This document shows positions 1-9,326 of a DNA stretch of 45,385 bases, one piece after another. Both the position numbers and the translations under genes were made by a program. Within the stretch, counting starts at the first letter, position 1. Each line of letters starts with the position of its first letter. The notes under the pieces are model-generated. The model was given only the letters and a program-made list of their open reading frames with translations, did no database searches and was not told where the DNA came from. This DNA comes from Gracilibacter sp. GTDB lineage: Bacteria; Bacillota; Desulfitobacteriia; Desulfitobacteriales; Syntrophobotulaceae. Where the stretch lies: the NCBI GenBank assembly GCA_024637055.1, contig JAGXFZ010000070.1:1-45385 (forward strand), written 5' to 3'.

Positions 1-2961
1 ATCGTATTCGTAGGTGTAACCTAGCCCATCTCCTCCTGCTTTGGCATGTTCGGGGGTGATCAGAGTGCGCAGTCGGTCGGAGGTATCCCAGCTCATGATG
101 GTCTTGGCCTGCTTATCTTTGACATCGTTCATGATGAGAATGGGGTTACCCCATTTGTTATTCTGGTATTTGACCATTTCTCCTGAGGGGGAGGTCACCA
201 TGGTGGTCTGGGTAGTGCTTTCGATATAGTTCCTGAAGTCGGTGTGGCCAAAGAATCTTGATTTTTCAGTTCCTTCCTCGAGCTGGATGCCATCGAAGTA
301 GGCAACTCCACCAAAATTGTTTGCATCATTTTCGATTTCAGCATAAACAACTATATACTCTGTATCAGCTGAAGTCCCAAATTGAAGTGTACTGTCTGTC
401 CAATCATTTGTTCCTGTAATTCCGGGACGGTTACTGATCCATTCCGGAGAAACAGGGTTATAACTTTCGTCAAGCTGTCTTATCTGGAGGAATGCATTTC
501 CAGCAAGGTTATCGGTTTTAATAGATGACGAAAGGATATAGTCCGTGTTAGATTTTACTTTAACCAATTGATTTGCATACAAATAGCTCATTCCGCTTGT
601 ACCGCTCTGATAGACACTTTCTATCTTAAGGCTGTTTTTTCCGTACACGGAATCCGTATCATCGAGAGCTACAGAACCGTTGTCCTGGTCAACAACCGGG
701 GTCCATAGATACGGGTCAAGGCTGCCGGCTCCCTCTGCCTCGAAACTGGGGTTGCCCAGCATATTAATCGCACCGATGCTAACCATTTGGTTATTATTGT
801 TATATTTCAAGTGTATGGGAGTACCGTTTTTATCAGTGGCTTTGATAATGACTCCATCATGCCATTGATAACTGACAGACTTGTCCCCGGAGACAGCGTC
901 CTTATAGGTTACCTCTGTCAGGTTGCCGTTGGCATCAATGCTATATTCAACCTTCAGGATATCGTCCATATCCCGGATACTCGTGGCCCGACCGTTTTCG
1001 AGGTTGATGGTGACTTGTCTGCCGGAGGGATCGGTGATAATAACTTTTAAAGGATCACTCCAGGAAAGATTGGTCGTGTTGCCTTTACCGTCTGTCAACT
1101 CTATGAGTTTGCCATCAGAATTAAAAGTGGCACTTGGCAATTCGTCTTTAAGTTTATATTCTGCTTTTTCTACAATAACACCAGGATTAATATAAGCTTC
1201 CTGGACGGTATGGGTTCCGTCCCATTGTCCTTGAGCGTCTTTATTTTTATATAATTGCATGGGATAGTTGGTGGGGGCGATATAGGAGCTGCCGTCACTG
1301 GCCAGGAGGAACGGTCGTTCTGCCCCGGAGGAATCGACTAGTACATACCCTTTGGGATCATGTTTGATATGCATGTCGATATTGGAGACCCAATTGTTGC
1401 CAAAGATTCCACTTAAGTCTCCCCTGCTGTTATAGGTCCGGCTGACGGCGATGGGGATGCCTCTTCCCGGTAAAGAGTAGTCCATGGAGGAAGACAGGAA
1501 GTTTCCGCTCATGGTGTTGACCGAGCCCCAGGGGGTGTTGGCATAACCCCAGTAGGGATTAAGTCCTAGTGGATCGGTGATGTAAGTGAAACGCATATTG
1601 GGAGCATTGGCTCCGTACTCGCTGGCATAGAAGAAGCTTAAAGGATTCCCTTCGTTATTGTTCCTAACCATGAAACCATAGTTGGAGAATTCGTCGCCAT
1701 ACCAGCCCTTGACATAGGACCAGACGTTGAAGTCGACCCAGCCTATATGATCACCTTTGACATTGGTTATATACACCGGGGTTTCTTCATAGTTTTCGTC
1801 GATATCCGGCCTATTGTCCCATGTGAGGGTGCCTGCGTTCCAGTCTTCTGTGATACGGGCGACAACCATGTCGTTGTCATAACTTGTCTCCGTATATTTA
1901 TACATCCTGAAGTAGGCGTCGGTAACTATCGCTCCTTCAGGTAAAGATGGTTCATCCATTTTGACCAGGGCTCGTGTTCTGCCGCTGAGGACGCTGTCAT
2001 AGCCTACGGTCATGTAGGTGGAGTTATAGTACTGATAAGGTTGATTCTCTACGATGTAGGTATCTGTAATTACATCGGAAGAAGTAAAAGTTGTGACAAT
2101 AGGATCGATGGTGATCGGATAAGCTCTCTCAGGAGCACTCAGCCAGTTATAGTCTGCTATAACCAATAGATTGTATTCTTCTGCATTTTCTGTTTCCTTT
2201 AGTTGAAAAATTACGTCCTGGCTCAGCTGGTGATTGCTGTCGATCATATAAGGTCTGGGGATTAAAAATTTCATCTCCCCCGGTTCTTCTCCTTTGGGGT
2301 CGGTATAAAAGCCTATGCTATTATCTTCGTGAAGCAGAGGAGTTAGTCCGCCGGTCTTAATGTTAAAGGTGAAGTGGTTCGAAGTATCCGGTGTGTTTAG
2401 AATGATATCTTCTTTAATCCCGTCAGCTAATTGTTTGTATTCGATGTCCACACCGGGAAAGATATCGCGGTAAATAACGCTGTTCTCATTATTTTCCATG
2501 CTGACTGTATCGGTATTTTCTAGGTTCCAGGACAAGGTATAACCTTGGTTGTCCCTAATGGAAACAAGATTCGGACTATTAGTGATCGGAGCAAATTGCA
2601 CCTGGAAAGAATTCGCCTCATTACGTAAAGCAAAATCCGATTTTTCAGAGGGGACAAGCTTATTGGATATATCTTGCCATTTACCTTCTGAGTCTTTGTA
2701 GTGTCGGGATTCAAGGGAGACTTCAGCAGTTCTGCTGCCGTCATCATTCAGATAATGCTTGGTGTGCCGATCCCTTAGTTCTTCCAGTTCATACAACTGC
2801 TCAACTTCTTTGTTCCGGGAAAAGTCCGGCTGGGCACCATTGCCACGCTGGATTTGAGTGTCTGACTCAGTCCCGGCAAATGTTGCCTGGGGAAGTACAC
2901 CTGTGAAGAAAAGAGTTAATGTAAGAAAAATTGAAATAACCTTTATACCAAATTTGTTCAT
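1..2961 (-). CDS. Secreted DNRLRE-domain / YD-repeat (Rhs/WapA-like) protein, C-terminus beyond left window edge
   Basis: Manual minus-strand translation from ATG at 2961 (MNKFGIKVISIFLTLTLFFTGVLPQATFA signal peptide, AGGAGG RBS upstream). Contains DTYIVENQPYQYYNSTYMTVGYDS..RALVKMDEPSLPEGAIVTDAYFRMY (DNRLRE-like) and ends in ..LGYTYEYD, a YD-repeat-like motif. Frame at position 1-3 agrees with the start codon (986 codons apart). Absent from the ORF track because it runs off the edge. Confidence 0.85.
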   Translation of the reverse strand, partial: MNKFGIKVISIFLTLTLFFTGVLPQATFAGTESDTQIQRGNGAQPDFSRNKEVEQLYELEELRDRHTKHYLNDDGSRTAEVSLESRHYKDSEGKWQDISNKLVPSEKSDFALRNEANSFQVQFAPITNSPNLVSIRDNQGYTLSWNLENTDTVSMENNENSVIYRDIFPGVDIEYKQLADGIKEDIILNTPDTSNHFTFNIKTGGLTPLLHEDNSIGFYTDPKGEEPGEMKFLIPRPYMIDSNHQLSQDVIFQLKETENAEEYNLLVIADYNWLSAPERAYPITIDPIVTTFTSSDVITDTYIVENQPYQYYNSTYMTVGYDSVLSGRTRALVKMDEPSLPEGAIVTDAYFRMYKYTETSYDNDMVVARITEDWNAGTLTWDNRPDIDENYEETPVYITNVKGDHIGWVDFNVWSYVKGWYGDEFSNYGFMVRNNNEGNPLSFFYASEYGANAPNMRFTYITDPLGLNPYWGYANTPWGSVNTMSGNFLSSSMDYSLPGRGIPIAVSRTYNSRGDLSGIFGNNWVSNIDMHIKHDPKGYVLVDSSGAERPFLLASDGSSYIAPTNYPMQLYKNKDAQGQWDGTHTVQEAYINPGVIVEKAEYKLKDELPSATFNSDGKLIELTDGKGNTTNLSWSDPLKVIITDPSGRQVTINLENGRATSIRDMDDILKVEYSIDANGNLTEVTYKDAVSGDKSVSYQWHDGVIIKATDKNGTPIHLKYNNNNQMVSIGAINMLGNPSFEAEGAGSLDPYLWTPVVDQDNGSVALDDTDSVYGKNSLKIESVYQSGTSGMSYLYANQLVKVKSNTDYILSSSIKTDNLAGNAFLQIRQLDESYNPVSPEWISNRPGITGTNDWTDSTLQFGTSADTEYIVVYAEIENDANNFGGVAYFDGIQLEEGTEKSRFFGHTDFRNYIESTTQTTMVTSPSGEMVKYQNNKWGNPILIMNDVKDKQAKTIMSWDTSDRLRTLITPEHAKAGGDGLGYTYEYD

Positions 2962-3173
2962 TTTCGTACAGATTCCTCCTTTAAAATTAATAAATAATAA
3001 GATAATATAAAGAATAACTTAATATTGGAGATATTTCCTTAAAGAATATATGGTAACTTTGGTAATATATTAAATATTTAAATACATTTGTTTGTATTAA
3101 CTAATCAAAATGATATGTTAGTTATATATGTCATATTATTCTTAAGTAATCAATAATTAGATTAAAGTTTAGT

Positions 3174-3206
3174 AAATAAAAAGAGAGGTTTTATTACCTC
3201 TCTCGC
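3174..3206 (-). terminator. Rho-independent terminator downstream of the M23 peptidase gene
   Basis: Stem AGAGAGGT..ACCTCTCT followed by a T-rich tract on the minus strand. Confidence 0.6.
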
Positions 3207-3288
3207 ACATTGTACTTATTATTTCAAAACATTTTTTTAAGTTGATGTTTTAGTTTTAACCCATATTATCCAAGAGATAAACGGTAGT

Positions 3289-4486
3289 TTAGTTATCAGA
3301 GAAATAGTTAAGCGGATTTACTACTTTACCGTTTCTTATTATCTCAAAATGCAGATGAGGGCCTGTAGATCGTCCGGTGGAACCTACGTAAGCAATCACT
3401 TGTCCTTGTGTTATTGTTTGACCCGAAGAGACTAATAGTTTTAGAGAATGAGCATAACGGGTTAAGACACCGTCTCCATGGTCAACAAGAATCATATTGC
3501 CATAATTGCCCAGCCACCCAGCATAAATAACTGTCCCAGCGGCAGCAGTCATATAAGGCTGGCCGACTCCCCCTGCTATGTCGATGCCGGTATGGAATTC
3601 TCCCCGACGTGTTCCGTAGTAGGAAGTAATGGGACCTTCTAAGGACCAGCTAAAACTGGGAATCTTACCGGAGCCGTTGTAAGCTTTGTAATTAATGTCA
3701 AGGCTTTGTGTTTTGGCAGGTCCTTCGATGATGATCTGGTTTACGGGTTCGGTTATTACTTGTTCTTTAATTTTTTTCTTGCTGGTTACTTCCCCATTTT
3801 TTTTCTACATAGGAATAGGTTACTTCTGTTTGTCCGTCTTCACCTATATCTTTGATGATACTACTACCAGGTCTGAGTTTAGGGTCAGATGTTGTTTCCA
3901 CCTCAAAGGGAATTACTTCTTGGACTACTCTAGTCCCTTGACTGAGGATATTTAGATATGGAGTTCGTTTCAGGAGTTCAAGTGTTTTTCCGACCGGAGG
4001 TAGCGAATGTTCGGTCAGGTCAGGACTGGACTCCAAGACATCCTGGATGGAGATACCGTTCTTCCTGGCTATAAGCCAAACAGAATCATCCTTTTGGACA
4101 GTGTATTCAATGAAATTTGCTTTTCCTTGGATTAATCTGCTTAGTACTTCGTCACGTTCCCTGACTTCCATGGGATTGACTTTTACCTGTATTATACTGA
4201 CTTCCTCGCTAAATTCGGACGCATGGATGATGTTATTCTCTGAAGGTTTGGTGATATGGTTTTTATACTTGGTAAGAACCTCCTCTACATCTTCCGGGGC
4301 AGACAAGACAGTAAACAGCTCTCCATCGATATATAATCCGGAAACATCGACTAGAAAGGATGTCTTCTCCTCAGTTGGTATTGATTTCGTGTTGGCAGCA
4401 AGTATATCATTTTGGAAATAGGTTATTCCCAAGATAATAATCAAAGCGGAGAAGACTATTATCATGATGCTATGGCTTTTTTTCAT
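3289..4486 (-). pseudogene. LysM-G5-M23 family metallopeptidase, frameshifted at an A8 tract (3797-3804)
   Basis: ORF 3767-4504 carries a TM segment, LysM (YTVQKDDSVWLIARKNGISIQDVLESSPDL) and the first part of a G5 domain. ORF 3289-3552 carries M23 motifs (GNYGNMILVDHGDGVLTRYAHS, GRSTGPHLHFEI). Removing one A from A8 joins them as ..YSYVEKNGEVTSKKKIKEQVITEPVNQIIIEGP.., a normal G5 sequence. Likely start MKKSHS at 4486 after GAGGAG. Confidence 0.85.
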
Positions 4487-4643
4487 TATGTTAGTTCTCC
4501 TCACTCTTAGTTATTATTAATAGAAAAGGGACAGATCTGCCTCAGTTAACTGCTGTGACAGAAATGTCCCTAGTATTGTTACATATTTATTTCATGTTAG
4601 CCTTAGTGAATATCAGGAAAAGAAACCTTATTATGGATACGTA

Positions 4644-5411
4644 TTAAGTAGCCACTATAACATTCACGCCATATTCCTCAATTTTTTTAAGTAAGCTACG
4701 ATCTGCACCTGAGTCTGTTATGAATGTACTTATCTTATCCCATTTTACAAAAGTGTGATAAAAAGTTTTGTCTAGCTTTTCACTGTGAGCCACAAGCACG
4801 ACCTCTTTAGAGGCATTAATCATAGCTTGTTTAACCTCAGATTCAATCATGCTTGTAGTGGACAGCCCTTTCTCTGCACTTACACCCGTAGCGGCTAAGA
4901 ATAGTTTGTCGGCATTAAAACCGGAGAAAGATTCTCTAGTCATCGGGCCCATCAGAGAAAGTGTCGTTCTTTGAACTTCTCCGCCTGTTAAGACTGTGGT
5001 GATCTCTTGACGCATACATAGGATATCTGCCACAGGTAAGGAGTTGGTAACTACGATACATTTTTGATTAAGAGCTAAAGCAATTGCCAAGGTTGTTGTT
5101 CCAGAGTCTAAAATGATAGACTCCCCTTCTTGGACAAGTCCTACTGCCGCTCTTCCTATCGCAAGTTTTTCCTTATGAGCTTCACCTAAGCGCGAAATAA
5201 AGATACCGTCCCGGGATTGAGGGGCTTGAGGGTATACCGCTTTGCCATGCTCTCTTTGGACTAATCCCATGGACGCCAGCTGTTTAAGATCTCGGCGGAT
5301 AGTCATTTCAGATACATCAAATCTTTGAGCCAAGTCAGCAACTGTTAAATTGCCATGTTTCTGGAGTAAAAAACGAATTTTTTCCTGCCTACCTGCAGTC
5401 ACCTTGCACAC
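4644..5411 (-). CDS. DeoR/GlpR family transcriptional regulator
   Basis: N-terminal HTH (KIRFLLQKHGNLTVADLAQRFDVSEMTIRRDLKQLASMGLVQREHGKA) and DeoR sensor domain (ESIILDSGTTTLAIALAL). Confidence 0.92.
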   Translation of the reverse strand: MCKVTAGRQEKIRFLLQKHGNLTVADLAQRFDVSEMTIRRDLKQLASMGLVQREHGKAVYPQAPQSRDGIFISRLGEAHKEKLAIGRAAVGLVQEGESIILDSGTTTLAIALALNQKCIVVTNSLPVADILCMRQEITTVLTGGEVQRTTLSLMGPMTRESFSGFNADKLFLAATGVSAEKGLSTTSMIESEVKQAMINASKEVVLVAHSEKLDKTFYHTFVKWDKISTFITDSGADRSLLKKIEEYGVNVIVAT

Positions 5412-5461
5412 CCCTTTTTACCGAATACCATAGATTGTTACGGTACTTTTAATATAAACTC

Positions 5462-5553
5462 CACCGCAGCATGCACGACAAGCGGAGCATGGAGGCGGAG
5501 CGCGGCAATTAACAACAGGATGTTGTTACTGCCGAATAGTGCTTGCTGCGGTG
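5462..5553. repeat. Inverted-repeat intergenic element (MITE/REP-like)
   Basis: Arms CACCGCAGCATGCAC (5462-5476) and GTGCTTGCTGCGGTG (5539-5553) are complementary at 14/15 positions; inner hairpin TAACAACA-GGA-TGTTGTTA; GC-rich against an AT-rich background. Confidence 0.7.
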
Positions 5554-5574
5554 CAGTTTCTCTCCCCAAAGTAC

Positions 5575-7302
5575 TTAAATCATGGTAACAGCGCCCTCAT
5601 AAACAACACCGGCCGAAGCATCAACTGTTATGACCGCACCTTCTTTGATCTGGTTGGTCGCCTCTTTGGCTCCAATTATAGTTGGAATACCGTATTCCAG
5701 AGCAATAATTGCAGCATGAGAAGTTAGTCCACCCCGTTCTACTACCAGAGCTCCAGCTTTGGCGATGACAGGTAACATATCAGCATCAGTTATGGAGGTA
5801 ACAAGAACACTGCCTTGCTTAAACTTGTTAATATCAGTTACTTTGGTAGCGGGTCCTGCATATGATTTTCTACCAATGCCGGTTCCTCTAGACAGTACAT
5901 TACCAACTACTTGGACTTTTATCATATTAGTAGTTCCCACTTGACCAACTGGTACTCCTGCGGTAAGGACTACGATATCACCAGTTTTGACAAAGTTATT
6001 ATCTAAGGCTTTGGTTACAGCGATAGAGAGTAGTTCGTCTGTTCCGGTACTCTCCTGGACTAGGATACAGTGTACTCCCCAATTAAGGGAGAGACTTCTA
6101 GCAATCTTTGCGTATGGGGTGGCAGCTACGATTAAAGCATTGGGTCTGTGACGAGATATCATCCTAGCAGTTACACCTGATTGGGTAGGAGTGATTATGG
6201 CTGCGGCACTCAAGTCGTCAGCTATGGTGTTGCAAGCGTAACCGATAGCTTCAGCTATGTTGGCGCCTTTTTTAGGTCCATGGTTAGTCTTGAAGAGGAT
6301 ACTTTCAGCTCTTCTGGCTATCTTATCCATGGTCTCGACCGCTTCTACAGGGAATTGTCCTGCTGCTGTTTCACCAGAAAGCATGATGGCATCAGTACCA
6401 TCAAGAATCGCATTAGCTACATCACTTGCCTCAGCTCTGGTTGGCCTTGGTTGACGAATCATAGAGTCTAGCATCTGAGTAGCTACGATTACAATTTTAC
6501 CCATGTTATTGCATTTTGTTACCATATCTTTTTGATGGATAGGAACTTCCTCAACAGGAATCTCAACACCAAGATCGCCACGGGCAACCATTATACCGTC
6601 TACGACTTCTAGAATACCATCTATATTGGTGAGTCCTTCTCGGTTCTCGATTTTGGCTATGATTTCTACTGAAGATCCTGCATCTTCTACAACCCTTCTT
6701 ACATCAAGAATATCTGATGCTTTACGGGTAAAGGAGGCTGCAATAAAATCAATATTATTTTTCAAACCGAATTTTATATCATCAATATCCTTTTGAGTAA
6801 GTGCAGGCAATTGGATGGAAACATTAGGTACGTTAACACCTTTTTTGGACTTTAAGATTCCCCCATTACGTATAATTGTGGAAATCTTACCCTCACTTAC
6901 AGATGTTACTTCCAGGTCCATCAGTCCATCATCTAAGAGGATATGCGTCCCGACCGAAACTTCACGCCAGAGATTGTTATAAGTGACATATACTCTTTGT
7001 GAAGAACCAGTTGTTTGATCGCTATCTAGGATGAATTCTTTACCATTTTCTAGCGTAACCCCTTCACCCGGAACCGTGCCTGTACGGATTTCCGGACCTT
7101 TAGTATCCAATAGAATTCCTAGATTATATCCATATTTTTCTGCAACTGCTTTGAGGTTCTTAATTCTGGCCCCATGTTCATCATAATCTCCATGAGAGAA
7201 ATTGAGCCTGGCTACGTTCATCCCGGCTTCCAGGAGCTGTTTGATTTTCTCCGGAGATTCTGAGGCAGGACCGATAGTACAAATAATTTTGGTTCTTCTC
7301 AT
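5575..7302 (-). CDS. pyk: Pyruvate kinase with C-terminal PEP-utilising (His-swivel) domain
   Basis: MRRTKIICTIGPASESPEKIKQLLEAGMNVARLNFSHG; VARGDLGVEIP; ATQMLDSMIRQPRPTRAEASDVANAILDGTDAIMLSGETAAG; C-terminal GGLTSHAAIIALEYGIPTIIGA. Confidence 0.98.
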   Translation of the reverse strand: MRRTKIICTIGPASESPEKIKQLLEAGMNVARLNFSHGDYDEHGARIKNLKAVAEKYGYNLGILLDTKGPEIRTGTVPGEGVTLENGKEFILDSDQTTGSSQRVYVTYNNLWREVSVGTHILLDDGLMDLEVTSVSEGKISTIIRNGGILKSKKGVNVPNVSIQLPALTQKDIDDIKFGLKNNIDFIAASFTRKASDILDVRRVVEDAGSSVEIIAKIENREGLTNIDGILEVVDGIMVARGDLGVEIPVEEVPIHQKDMVTKCNNMGKIVIVATQMLDSMIRQPRPTRAEASDVANAILDGTDAIMLSGETAAGQFPVEAVETMDKIARRAESILFKTNHGPKKGANIAEAIGYACNTIADDLSAAAIITPTQSGVTARMISRHRPNALIVAATPYAKIARSLSLNWGVHCILVQESTGTDELLSIAVTKALDNNFVKTGDIVVLTAGVPVGQVGTTNMIKVQVVGNVLSRGTGIGRKSYAGPATKVTDINKFKQGSVLVTSITDADMLPVIAKAGALVVERGGLTSHAAIIALEYGIPTIIGAKEATNQIKEGAVITVDASAGVVYEGAVTMI

Positions 7303-7326
7303 ATTTTCCGACCTCTCGCGTAAAGT

Positions 7327-8340
7327 TTATAGTCCACGGGAAGATATATACTTAATCAGATCGATTACTCTATTGGAATAACCCCATTCATTGTCATACC
7401 AAGCAAGTATCTTAACCATGCGCTTATCAATTACCATGGTAGAAAGTGCATCTACGATAGAACTGTTCGGGTTACCGTTAAAGTCACGGGAAACCAAAGG
7501 TAGTTCTGTATATTCGAGAATACCTTTCATTTTACCTTCGGCAGCTGCTTTGAGCTTGGCATTTACTTCTTCTTCTGTTGTATCCCTGCTGACATTCACC
7601 ACGAAGTCAACCAAAGATACATTAGGAGTAGGAACTCTGAGAGCCATTCCATTTAGCTTACCTTTAAGTTCAGGAAGAACCAGAGCAACAGCTTTAGCTG
7701 CGCCCGTAGTGGTTGGGATTATAGACATAAAGGCAGCTCTAGCACGACGCCAGTCACTATGTTCAAAATCAAGGATTCTCTGATCATTGGTTACTGAATG
7801 AGCGGTTGTCATCAATCCTTGTTCGATACCGAACTCATCCATAATTACTTTAGCAACTGGAGCTAAACAGTTTGAGGTACAGGAAGCATTAGATATTATA
7901 TGATGTGTTTGAGGATCATACTTATCTTCGTTGACACCCAAGACTATGGTAATATCTTCATTCTTTCCTGGTGCTGAGATAATTACTTTTTTGGCTCCTG
8001 CTTGGAGATGCTTACTTGCGCCTTCTTTGGAAACAAATCTTCCTGTTGACTCGATTACAACATCAACATTCATCTCTTTCCAAGGCAAACTTTCAGGGTT
8101 TTTTTCAGATAAGAGTTTGATAGTACTCCCTTTAACTTTTAATACATCACCTGTTAGTTCTACATCATATGGCAAAACGCCATGAACAGAGTCATATTTA
8201 AACAAATGAGCTAATAAATCCGGACTCCCTAAATCATTCACCGCTACTATTTCCAATTGTCCTGGTGATGTTTCAAGAAATGCCCTTAAGCATAATCTAC
8301 CGATTCGTCCGAAACCATTGATTGCGACTTTTACAGTCAT
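7327..8340 (-). CDS. gap: Type I glyceraldehyde-3-phosphate dehydrogenase
   Basis: [52 protein letters not shown]. Start chosen at 8340 after GGAGGC RBS rather than the longer ORF start at 8361. Confidence 0.98.
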   Translation of the reverse strand: MTVKVAINGFGRIGRLCLRAFLETSPGQLEIVAVNDLGSPDLLAHLFKYDSVHGVLPYDVELTGDVLKVKGSTIKLLSEKNPESLPWKEMNVDVVIESTGRFVSKEGASKHLQAGAKKVIISAPGKNEDITIVLGVNEDKYDPQTHHIISNASCTSNCLAPVAKVIMDEFGIEQGLMTTAHSVTNDQRILDFEHSDWRRARAAFMSIIPTTTGAAKAVALVLPELKGKLNGMALRVPTPNVSLVDFVVNVSRDTTEEEVNAKLKAAAEGKMKGILEYTELPLVSRDFNGNPNSSIVDALSTMVIDKRMVKILAWYDNEWGYSNRVIDLIKYISSRGL

Positions 8341-8368
8341 AAGATTCAGCCTCCATTTCAAAATTAAT

Positions 8369-8380
8369 GTTTATATAAAC
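8369..8380. promoter_or_regulatory. Palindrome GTTTATATAAAC (copy 1), candidate operator upstream of gap
   Basis: Perfect 12-bp palindrome, repeated at 8422-8433 in the same intergenic region. Confidence 0.5.
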
Positions 8381-8421
8381 TATATATTCTGTGCTAATAA
8401 ACATTTTCCTGCTAAATTTAT

Positions 8422-8433
8422 GTTTATATAAAC
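8422..8433. promoter_or_regulatory. Palindrome GTTTATATAAAC (copy 2, extended TGTTTATATAAACA), candidate operator upstream of gap
   Basis: Perfect palindrome, 53 bp from copy 1. Confidence 0.5.
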
Positions 8434-8545
8434 ATTTTTTTATTGAGTATATGCTATATAGTCCCCATAAGAAAGCAAAAACTTGCAAAGTTATAATAAA
8501 TTAATAATCCATACCAAGGAAAAATGAAAATCCCTGTATGGATTA

Positions 8546-9292
8546 TTATCCAAGCTGATTAATAAGAGAAGCTAAATATCCTGCCCCAAAACCATTATCG
8601 ATATTAACCACCCCTATTCCGGCAGAGCAACTATTTAACATGCTTAATAGGGCTGAAAGACCCCCAAAGTTTGCTCCATATCCAATACTGGTAGGAACGG
8701 CTATCACAGGGTTTGATACAAGACCACCAATAACGCTTGGAAGTGCCCCGTCCATCCCTGCTACTACTATAATCACTTTGGCTGATAATAGTTTTTCTGA
8801 TTGCGCTAAGACTCGATGAAGCCCAGCAACTCCCATATCATAGAGTCGGTCCACTTTATTGCCCATAACTTCAGCTGTAACAGCCGCTTCTTCGCCTACT
8901 GGTATATCTGAGGTGCCTGCAGAGATTACTAAAATATTCCCAACAGCTTTTTGCTGTCCTTTTCTAATAATTATAGTTCGAGCAAGCTCGTTATATTCTG
9001 CCGCAGGTATCTCTAGGGAAAGTTTAGCAAAAGTCTCTTTATCTGCACGGGTCGCCAGAATATTGTTGTTAGACAGCTCAAAAAGTTTTTGGGCAATAGA
9101 GATTATTTGTTCAGTTGTTTTACCAGGACAGTAAATTACTTCAGGGAATTTATTGCGAGATTCTCTATGGGTATCAATAACTGCATATTCCAGGTTATGA
9201 TAGTACATTTGCTGTATTTCTTGAACAGCGTCGTCTATGGGAATCTCATCATTCCTAATCTTGTTAAGTATATTTATAAGTTTATGATCCAT
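8546..9292 (-). CDS. larB: LarB-type nickel pincer cofactor biosynthesis protein (AIR carboxylase-like)
   Basis: DTHRESRNKFPEVIYCPGKT; VISAGTSDIPVGEEAAVTAEVMGN; VVAGMDGALPSVIGGLVSNPVIAVPTSIGYGANFGGLSALLSMLNSC. Confidence 0.92.
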   Translation of the reverse strand: MDHKLINILNKIRNDEIPIDDAVQEIQQMYYHNLEYAVIDTHRESRNKFPEVIYCPGKTTEQIISIAQKLFELSNNNILATRADKETFAKLSLEIPAAEYNELARTIIIRKGQQKAVGNILVISAGTSDIPVGEEAAVTAEVMGNKVDRLYDMGVAGLHRVLAQSEKLLSAKVIIVVAGMDGALPSVIGGLVSNPVIAVPTSIGYGANFGGLSALLSMLNSCSAGIGVVNIDNGFGAGYLASLINQLG

Positions 9293-9326
9293 GCTCTTTC
9301 TCCATCTTTCCCTTATCTCTAGTTAT

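Noticed and set aside
680-1195. Plus-strand ORFs within 1-2961 in the ORF track
   Set aside because: They lie antisense to a continuous minus-strand reading frame with recognisable DNRLRE/YD features.
2520-2747. 75-aa minus-strand ORF MMTAAELLKSPLNPDTTKT..
   Set aside because: Out of frame inside the large DNRLRE/YD-repeat gene.
8297-8488. 63-aa minus-strand ORF across the gap promoter
   Set aside because: Overlaps the gap start in another frame and consists of the regulatory palindromes; no RBS or homology.
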